From the IMG/VR virus record IMGVR_UViG_3300047557_000100, positions 1-28,275 of that record: DNA of 28,275 bases; one strand, written 5' to 3'. Below the pieces are notes generated by a model. It was given only the letters and a program-made list of their open reading frames with translations. It had not been told where the DNA came from and searched no databases. Shown one piece after another: positions 8,432-15,686 of this stretch (position 1 is its first letter; each line of letters opens with the position of its first letter). Source of the DNA: a virus. A program made the translations under genes and the position numbers.

Positions 8432-11400
8432 GTGCCATACAACGTACAGCTTCCGGATGGGCGCAATGTTCAGTTTCCGGATTCGGTTCCGCCTGAACAA
8501 GCAGCGCAGATCATCCGACAGCAGCTTCTAACCCAAGCTGCTCCCCCTGCACAACCCGCTCCGGCTCAACCGCAAGTACAACCGGGTCAACCGGCAGAAG
8601 CCGCAGCAATGGCTGCTGTGGGAGAGCGTGGATTTGGGCGACTTTTCTCTGGACTTGGTACGTCTATAGCTGAGCGGTTCAAACAGCTTGGTTATTCGTA
8701 CATGGTTGAGAAAGCCGACGAAGCCAAAAAGATTTCGAACAAAGACAATGCTGAAGCACAGCAACGGGTAGACGAGTTAACTCAAGAATACCTTGCCAAG
8801 CTTCGTGCTAGCGATGAGCGCATCCGTCAAGCAACTCCAGAAGATCTGAACGTTATTGAAGAAGGCGTTCGATCTGGTATTGAGAGTGCCATTTTCCAAT
8901 CACCGGGATTAATTGCATCCGTTGCTGCACGTAGTTCATTACCGAACTTGGCTCTAGCGGGGTTAAGCACTCGTCAGCAAAGTTATGCTGAAGCGCGCGA
9001 AGAAGGAAAAACTCCTGAGCAAGCGTCGCTATACGGCAACGTTGATGCCATCATTGAAGTAGGCACGGAGTACTTCCCATCTAAATTCTTAACCGATGCG
9101 TTTGGCGTTAAGACGCTCAAGGGTGTCAAAGACGAACTTATTAAATTTGCTGCGGGTGAAATACCGGGCGAACAGGCTGCGACTCTTTTGCAGTCGCTCA
9201 ACGCCTACGCAAACGGGCTTGATGAAGAACTTGCTAACGCGCAATCCGCTAGCGAGGCTGCTCTTATCCAAGGCAGAAGGCAGGTTGTTACTGCCATCGC
9301 TACGCTTGTAGGCGGTGGTGTCCAAGCCGGTGCTGCCACGGCTCTTGGTGCATTGAGACAGGAGCCGCCTGAACTTACGCCGCGCCAGAGCGTCGCTGAA
9401 CTCGACCGTCAGGTTGCCGATTACCAGACTCGGATCGCGCAGATTGAAGCGCAGTTAAAGATTCCCGGCGTATATACGCAGGAAGAATCTAGGAAGATGA
9501 TTGACGAAGCCAAGAGCTTCGAAAAAGAAATCGGCATCCTTAACGATATACGTAAAGATACTGTTAAGACTTATGGTTTGACGGATCTTGAAAAGAAAGA
9601 ACCGGCTACTGTAACTACGACTGCTGGTGGCACGGGTACAGTTGTCTCTCCGAAAGATAAACCAACAGAACTCAAGGGCAACGTCACGCTGCCTACATTT
9701 GAGACTGTTCCTGCAACAGAACCTTTCCAAGGATTCAATGAACTAGAGCAACGCGCTCTGGATACGATTCGTCTCCTTGGCAACGAGACTGTCAAAGATC
9801 AGTGGAACAAAATCCTTCGCAGCAAATTCAATATTGATGCGAAAGGCGCGGGTATTCTGCTCAGCAAACTGAAGAAGGCTGACCTGATTACTGGTCGAGT
9901 CGAAGGTTTGCAGTCGCTTAAAACTGTTACGCCCCAGCCTACAGTCACTCCCACTGAGACTACAACTGAGACTACAACTGAGACTACGACTGCACCTGCC
10001 GCAACCACGACCACGACCACGACCACAACTCTGCCTCCGGCCCCCCAAGCGCAGCCAATACCAGAAGAGTTATATAACAACGCGGTAAACGTTGTTATGT
10101 CTGGGCAGGTCTCGCCTACCGAAAAGAAAGAAGACGGCACGGACTTTGTTCTTGCTAGCGTCTCCACATCTGCCTTGGGACGCGCTCTCAACATAGGCAT
10201 GGAAGACGCTGACCGTATCCTTGGTCAGATGCAAGCGCAGGGTCTTGTTGGGGAGGTGATGCCCAACGGCGTACGTCCGTTGACGGATCAAGGTTTAAAA
10301 ACATTCAAACCCACAGACTCTTCTGCTCAAATTTTTGAAGCAGGGGAAAGTGCTCCTTCAATTCCGCTTACAGACCCTGCCAGTCCGATTTACCAGAAAG
10401 GTGCAGAGGCTCTCAAACAAGCGGCAATGAACCGCAAAGATGTAAACGTCCCGGCGATCATAAAAGCCACGGGGCTTGAGCGTCAGCAAGCCGTTGAATT
10501 GATGGATGCCTATCAACAGAACGGCGTAGTATCTAAGGCAGACCCGAAGACAAGAAAGCGTAAGTATCTACTGGAGTTACCCAAACGTGAACTACGCCCA
10601 CGAACTACTGCTCAGAAGGCTGTCGCTGGAGCAGGTGCAGCAGGCACTGGAACTGTTGTACAAAAACGAGGAGCCGCCGCCGCAGGGACCACTAAGCCTC
10701 CTAAGTCCGCTGGACTGGGGGGTGTTGGAGCAGGTGTTGGTACAACTGATGCTGGAAAGGGTCGAGTCCTCCCTGCACTAGCACCGGAACAGCGTGATCA
10801 ATATCAGGCTGCTGCACAAGCGTTGCTCCGCGCAGGAGCAATCTCCACGCCTGATTACAACCGAGTTATTGCGGACATCAATCTTGCTGCTAACCCGGTT
10901 GATGATGCGGGTAATCCTGTCACCCCGCCTGACCTGACTGAAACTTCTAAGATCGTCAATGCAGCGGCTCAGCGTTATCAACAAATACAGGCTGGTACGG
11001 CGAAGCCAATCGTTGAAGAGAAGGTCGAACTGCCCGATGAAGTTGAGGAGCGCGTTGGTAAGAAGAAGGAACGCGCCGCAGTTTCTAAACAAGCCAAGCA
11101 GTTTGAGAAGGTCACTAAGCAAGCCGCAGCGACTACCGGTGTTAAGGCAGCGCAGGAAGAAGGCGCACCAAAGGAGGTTGGCGAAGAAGGCTCTGCACCT
11201 ATTGAACGTGAGGCGCGAGTTACTGGAGAACGCGTTGAGTTAACTCGGGGCATGTTGGCAGAAGTCACCGCCCTTCCGGAGCAAACTACTACTGCCTCGG
11301 AGGAAGCACCAGAACAGACTTCCAAAGAACTCAGCGAAGAAGCGTTGGGTAAAGCTATTAATGGCAGACCCATCGTAGAAGTACTCAACCTCATCGTTAA

Positions 11401-14400
11401 AACGTCGGATAGTCCGTCGTACAGAATGATTGCCGACCATCTTCTTCGGACGTTGGATTACTTGGTGTCATCTGGGTTTATTAAAGAGTTTCCCATTCAG
11501 GTTGTTAGCACCTTGCCGCGTGGCACACAGGGGCTAGCAACGATTTATCCGCAAGCTGACATGACCCGCACTCCCGGCCTACTCAACATGGGTATCGGGA
11601 TAAAAATCAATAAAAATAATACTGATTATAAAACTGTGTTACATGAAATTGTTCACAGTGTTTTACAGCCGCTCGTCGAGCTTGGTCGTGCAGCTAAAGA
11701 TATTGGTATTAAAAATGATCTGGTAACTGCGTTTGAACAGTACCAAGAAGTTGGTAACTTCATTGGTAAAAAGCTTGTTGAACTTGTCAACAACCCGCCA
11801 AAAAACAATCAAATGCGCGCGTTGGTGCAAGACCTTCAGACTATGAATATTCTGAAGAAAGATAGTAATGGGAGACTCACTTATCAAGTAGACGAAATTT
11901 ACACGTGGGGGTTAACCGATGCATCAGCACAAGCATTGCTGCGGTTGATTCCATATCGTCGTGAGCAGACTACGTGGAGCCGGTTTGTAGATACTGTTAC
12001 TAAGATGTTGGGATTTACGGTTGACGCAAACACTGCGCTTGCTCAAATTCTCAGCGTAACGGACAGGATGGCAAACACAACCGACGCCATCATTGAAATG
12101 CGCCGCGATCCTGTCACGATGATTAGGATAGGGCGTGCGCCTTTTGGGCGCCCTGTGCAACGTGGGGCAAAAAAGTTTAAAGCTCCCCCTGCCAAGGTAC
12201 GCACCCCAGAGGAGATGTACCAAGAGAGCGTTGATGAACTCGACTCTGTGGCTGGCGGCAGACCGGGCTTCCTAAAACGCGCTAAAGAATTCTTAACCGG
12301 GACGCCGTATCTCAAAGCTGCGCGCGATTTACAGAACTACCGGTACGTTTTGAAAGACATTCAGAACGGCTTAGAAATGACAGGCCGGTTGCTGCGTGAG
12401 AACGTAGGAACGCTCGGCTTTAATAACTTCTACGACCGAATGGTTGTCTCGACTGGCTTGACCAAGGGCATCATGGTGTCCCGCATCATGCCGCGCTTTG
12501 AGGCTATCGAAGTCGCTGCCAAGGCTTATGGCAAGAAATCAAAACTGCCATACAAGAAAGTGTTAGCGAAGTTGGATAAGACGCTAAAGGCGTTGCACAT
12601 TGGTGAGCGTCGCCGCACCAAGTTCATGTTGTTTGCGCCGCTTGATAACACCAAGAAAGACTTCCAGATCACCAAGCCAGATGGCACGACCGAACAAGTC
12701 AGTGCCGCTAAGCTGCGTGAGTATATCTGGACGCTGCTGCACACCAATTTAAAGTTTCAGAATGATGCCCAGCGTCAAGCTTGGTACAAGATCATCGATA
12801 ATTACCGTGATCAATTAATGCAGTTAACGGACAGAAATGATCCGAATAACCGCCTTGATGTGAACGGTTCTAGCCTTGCCGACATGATGGAGGGGGCTGA
12901 AAAGAAGAAGCCCGGTACTCGGTCGATCCGCATTGAAGATCCTGAGTACAACGTGCTCGGCACGTACTACCAAAAGGAAATCGACGATCTCATCCAAGAG
13001 TACAACTCTGACCCGAACAAGACTGAGTTCGACGAGATCATCAATGCTGTGCGCGACGTACAGGAAGAGACCGTCAAGCTAGACGAAGAAGCCAACTACT
13101 GGACGCAGGGTGTGTCGAACATCAAGCAGTTTTATGGTTGGAAGAACTATGTGCCTTTGACTGGTAAGGCACAGCAGAAAGTATCTGAAGAAGATGACAC
13201 GTTGGAGTTCTCTAGCCCCCGCTACTCTGCTGAGTACAAGGGCGAGATTGCTGCTGGGTTTAAGGGTGCGAAGTCCGAATCCCAGAACGCGCTGCTTGCA
13301 ACGCAAATCGCAGCTACGCGGGCGGCTATGCGTGTCGGGTTGAAGGATTCTAGACAAGCCATTCACAACGCTTTGAGCCAAGGCATCCTTGATGGCAAAG
13401 CCAAAGAGCGCATCAAGTTTGAAGACCGTGCCAAAGGTCTGGAGCCGCTGAAGTATCAGGGCAACCGCATCTTCATTAACTACAACGCAGACGGATCAAT
13501 TGACGTTTGGGAGCTAACCAACCGCGATCAACGCAACGCTATCCGTCGTGAGTTTGAGCCGGAAGAATCAAACAATATCTTCCTCCGCGCCATTGACGCG
13601 ATGGGAACGGTAACGAGCGGCGTAGCGCAGTTCTTCACCCGATACAACTTGGCATTCGGTTTCAAGAACTTCATCCGCGACATGTTCACTTACTCGGCGG
13701 TGTTTGCACGGCTTGGTCCGAAAGAGATGGCGCGGTACACCGCTAACGTCGCTGCGGACGTAGCACGGCTTGGCCTCGTGAAGGCAGGGCGTATCAGCTA
13801 CTTGTACAACCGTGGTCGCTTCGATGACATTGAGAAACTCGCTGCTAAAGACAAGCGGTTCTATGCCCCGGCATGGGAGTTCTTGAAGAACGGTGGTGAG
13901 TCTGTCTTCGTGCAGCAGTTCACCAAACTGTCGCGCTTAAAGAGTCTGGTTGAGCGGTACGATGTCGCTAGCGCCAACAATAAACTGAAGATGGGCAAAG
14001 AAGTTATCGATGCCTTCTTCGATACGTGGGCGTCGATGTTTGAATTGACTGCACGTGTCAGTGCCTACCGCATTCGCAAGGAAGAAATTCTTGCCAAAGA
14101 CCCCAGTCTGAGTGACGAGGCAGCGCAGGTCTCGGCAGCGTCGTGGACTAAGGAGATGCAGAACTTTGAAGCGGTGGGCGATAAGGTGCGCCGCATCAGT
14201 AAACTGTATTACTTCTTCCGTCCCGGCTCGACAGGCTCGGTTCGGGCGTTGGAAGTTCTGCGCCCCATGTTTATCTACGATGTGAATCGCCTGCTGGGCC
14301 AGCTTCCAGACAAGATTAAGAAAGATCCTATGGCACTGCGTAAAGCAGAGATCCAACTACGCCGGGATCGATACAACAGCATGCTATCTACGATGGCTAT

Positions 14401-15484
14401 GCTTGGCCTCGGCTACTTCATCTATATGATGGCTGCGTCGATGGCAGGGGACGATGACCTTGAACGCAACGTAGTTGCGACAGACAAGAAGGAACTCTGG
14501 GCACGTAGCCTCCGTATCCCATTGTCTTACTTTGGCCTTGGTGAGAAAGACGAGTTCTTCCAACTTCCTTGGGGGCTTGGCGCAGGATCATTCCCAGCAA
14601 TGGGTGCACAGATAGCTGCGTACACACAAGGGCATCAAACTGGTAAAGAGTTCATTTCTAACATGATGCAGATCGTGGCTGAGTCGTACATGCCGATTCA
14701 GCCGGTCAAGTTCAATCCGTTTGACCCGACCGAAGGTGCGAAGAGCGTACCGAAGAACCTCGGTATTGCACTGATTTACCCAGTCACCCCGTCACTGCCA
14801 CGGTCGTACCTTGAGTACTTGATCAACGTAAACACGTTGGGCCAGCAGATTTATCGCGACCAATCTAACAAGTATGGCGATGCATACGTCGATGTTGAAC
14901 GTATCCCTGAGATATACAACGACGCTGCCAAGTGGTTTGAACGTGTGAGCGATGGCGCTATCGATTACAAGCCTGAGTTCTACCACTACTTGGTGAGCAA
15001 CTTTGTCATGGGGCTTGGCAACCTTGTGGCTGACTCGTACAGCCTTGGCCTGACGTTGCTTGGCGATAAAGAGTTTGACCCACGACGCGACACCGTGTTC
15101 CTGTCAGGCTTCTTTGCGCGTCGCCCAAGCCCAGATGCCAAGGAGTACGAGCGGGTCAAATACGACATTGAGAACATGGATCGGGAGTTGAAGAAACTCG
15201 ACGCTCTCGCAGCTGTTGACCCAACTAACGTCCGTAATATTAAATACCGAGACAAGTACGAAGGCATAGATGATCTCATTGAAGTCTACCGCGACAACAA
15301 AGTCTTGATAGATAAACTGCGCGAAGAGAGTGGCCGCATCCGTGCAGGACAGGCCGGTACGTACACGACGGAAGAGCGTAAACGCATCGTGCAGAGCCTT
15401 AACGAAGACATCAATCTGTACAAACTACAGATGGTTCTGTACTACCAAGACTACAAAAAGATCTTAGAAGATAGCTCTAACTGA
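8432..15484 (+). CDS. Giant polyvalent virion-ejection protein (winged helices, zincin motif, LPD38-like region)
   Basis: A 2350-residue protein with a GTG start 5 bases after the preceding stop. Visible order: residues 1-34 (MPYNVQLPDGRNVQFPD, then PPEQAAQIIRQQL), an N-terminal tag common in large phage virion proteins; a helical and Gly-rich region 60-310; three winged-helix-like units at about 431-492, 545-623 and 654-716, the second closely following the FtsK-gamma pattern (SALGRALNIGMEDADRILGQ, then QGLVGEVMPNG); a Thr/Pro linker at 502-535; a zincin-type HEIVH at 1071-1075 with a possible third ligand E1155; a long helical region; an LPD38-like segment starting near 1735 (RYNLAFGFKNFIRDM); one hydrophobic segment about 1984-2006; and a charged coiled C-terminus. 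This matches polyvalent proteins that phages inject with DNA. Functions of individual domains are inferred from motif shape. Confidence 0.75.
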   Translation: MPYNVQLPDGRNVQFPDSVPPEQAAQIIRQQLLTQAAPPAQPAPAQPQVQPGQPAEAAAMAAVGERGFGRLFSGLGTSIAERFKQLGYSYMVEKADEAKKISNKDNAEAQQRVDELTQEYLAKLRASDERIRQATPEDLNVIEEGVRSGIESAIFQSPGLIASVAARSSLPNLALAGLSTRQQSYAEAREEGKTPEQASLYGNVDAIIEVGTEYFPSKFLTDAFGVKTLKGVKDELIKFAAGEIPGEQAATLLQSLNAYANGLDEELANAQSASEAALIQGRRQVVTAIATLVGGGVQAGAATALGALRQEPPELTPRQSVAELDRQVADYQTRIAQIEAQLKIPGVYTQEESRKMIDEAKSFEKEIGILNDIRKDTVKTYGLTDLEKKEPATVTTTAGGTGTVVSPKDKPTELKGNVTLPTFETVPATEPFQGFNELEQRALDTIRLLGNETVKDQWNKILRSKFNIDAKGAGILLSKLKKADLITGRVEGLQSLKTVTPQPTVTPTETTTETTTETTTAPAATTTTTTTTTLPPAPQAQPIPEELYNNAVNVVMSGQVSPTEKKEDGTDFVLASVSTSALGRALNIGMEDADRILGQMQAQGLVGEVMPNGVRPLTDQGLKTFKPTDSSAQIFEAGESAPSIPLTDPASPIYQKGAEALKQAAMNRKDVNVPAIIKATGLERQQAVELMDAYQQNGVVSKADPKTRKRKYLLELPKRELRPRTTAQKAVAGAGAAGTGTVVQKRGAAAAGTTKPPKSAGLGGVGAGVGTTDAGKGRVLPALAPEQRDQYQAAAQALLRAGAISTPDYNRVIADINLAANPVDDAGNPVTPPDLTETSKIVNAAAQRYQQIQAGTAKPIVEEKVELPDEVEERVGKKKERAAVSKQAKQFEKVTKQAAATTGVKAAQEEGAPKEVGEEGSAPIEREARVTGERVELTRGMLAEVTALPEQTTTASEEAPEQTSKELSEEALGKAINGRPIVEVLNLIVKTSDSPSYRMIADHLLRTLDYLVSSGFIKEFPIQVVSTLPRGTQGLATIYPQADMTRTPGLLNMGIGIKINKNNTDYKTVLHEIVHSVLQPLVELGRAAKDIGIKNDLVTAFEQYQEVGNFIGKKLVELVNNPPKNNQMRALVQDLQTMNILKKDSNGRLTYQVDEIYTWGLTDASAQALLRLIPYRREQTTWSRFVDTVTKMLGFTVDANTALAQILSVTDRMANTTDAIIEMRRDPVTMIRIGRAPFGRPVQRGAKKFKAPPAKVRTPEEMYQESVDELDSVAGGRPGFLKRAKEFLTGTPYLKAARDLQNYRYVLKDIQNGLEMTGRLLRENVGTLGFNNFYDRMVVSTGLTKGIMVSRIMPRFEAIEVAAKAYGKKSKLPYKKVLAKLDKTLKALHIGERRRTKFMLFAPLDNTKKDFQITKPDGTTEQVSAAKLREYIWTLLHTNLKFQNDAQRQAWYKIIDNYRDQLMQLTDRNDPNNRLDVNGSSLADMMEGAEKKKPGTRSIRIEDPEYNVLGTYYQKEIDDLIQEYNSDPNKTEFDEIINAVRDVQEETVKLDEEANYWTQGVSNIKQFYGWKNYVPLTGKAQQKVSEEDDTLEFSSPRYSAEYKGEIAAGFKGAKSESQNALLATQIAATRAAMRVGLKDSRQAIHNALSQGILDGKAKERIKFEDRAKGLEPLKYQGNRIFINYNADGSIDVWELTNRDQRNAIRREFEPEESNNIFLRAIDAMGTVTSGVAQFFTRYNLAFGFKNFIRDMFTYSAVFARLGPKEMARYTANVAADVARLGLVKAGRISYLYNRGRFDDIEKLAAKDKRFYAPAWEFLKNGGESVFVQQFTKLSRLKSLVERYDVASANNKLKMGKEVIDAFFDTWASMFELTARVSAYRIRKEEILAKDPSLSDEAAQVSAASWTKEMQNFEAVGDKVRRISKLYYFFRPGSTGSVRALEVLRPMFIYDVNRLLGQLPDKIKKDPMALRKAEIQLRRDRYNSMLSTMAMLGLGYFIYMMAASMAGDDDLERNVVATDKKELWARSLRIPLSYFGLGEKDEFFQLPWGLGAGSFPAMGAQIAAYTQGHQTGKEFISNMMQIVAESYMPIQPVKFNPFDPTEGAKSVPKNLGIALIYPVTPSLPRSYLEYLINVNTLGQQIYRDQSNKYGDAYVDVERIPEIYNDAAKWFERVSDGAIDYKPEFYHYLVSNFVMGLGNLVADSYSLGLTLLGDKEFDPRRDTVFLSGFFARRPSPDAKEYERVKYDIENMDRELKKLDALAAVDPTNVRNIKYRDKYEGIDDLIEVYRDNKVLIDKLREESGRIRAGQAGTYTTEERKRIVQSLNEDINLYKLQMVLYYQDYKKILEDSSN
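9953..10027 (+). repeat. Short tandem repeats encoding a Thr-rich linker
   Basis: Three copies of a 12-mer (actgagactaca, the last with one change) at 9953-9988 and four copies of a 6-mer (accacg, the last accaca) at 10004-10027 lie inside the giant virion gene. They encode TET repeats and a run of nine Thr between two winged-helix-like units. Such tracts can change length by slippage without losing frame because both units are multiples of three. Confidence 0.88.
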
Positions 15485-15686
15485 CGCGCCATACGCGCAC
15501 GCCCATGTAGTTCTTGTAGGTCGTGATGAACGCCTTGATGCGGACTCCGCTGCGCTTAGCAGCGGAGTCTATGGTGTAGAGCATCTTGGCAGGTTGAACG
15601 GTGGGGATGAAGAAACTCTCCCCAATCTGCATAAAATCAAACGGCAGGAGCCACTCTGGCTCGTTGTTCTCAGGGGGAATTGTCAA
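15477..15686 (-). CDS. Small conserved phage protein, last gene of the minus-strand operon
   Basis: A 69-residue protein whose start overlaps the end of the primase gene by 17 bases; its stop overlaps the end of the giant plus-strand gene by 8 bases. After an N-terminal tail the sequence reads MQIGESFFIPT, VQPAKMLYTIDSAAKRSGVR and ends YMGVRVWRVS. I recognise this pattern (GDSFFIPT...A..G...GVRVWR) from small proteins in many aquatic phages, where it usually sits in replication regions. No function is known to me. Length and composition suggest a compact alpha/beta domain. A perfect inverted repeat lies inside its coding sequence. Frame conservation and translational coupling make it credible despite its size. 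Confidence 0.7.
   Translation of the reverse strand: MTIPPENNEPEWLLPFDFMQIGESFFIPTVQPAKMLYTIDSAAKRSGVRIKAFITTYKNYMGVRVWRVS
15543..15569. terminator. Perfect 11-bp hairpin at the convergent gene junction
   Basis: GACTCCGCTGC, a 5-base loop GCTTA, then GCAGCGGAGTC form a perfect GC-rich stem. It sits 59 bases past the stop of the plus-strand operon, at the point where both operons converge, so it could end the plus-strand transcript. There is no T-run on either side, and it is inside the coding sequence of the 69-residue minus-strand gene (codons for DSAAKRSGV). Terminator function is therefore uncertain; it could instead act as an RNA 3'-end stabiliser. Confidence 0.5.
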
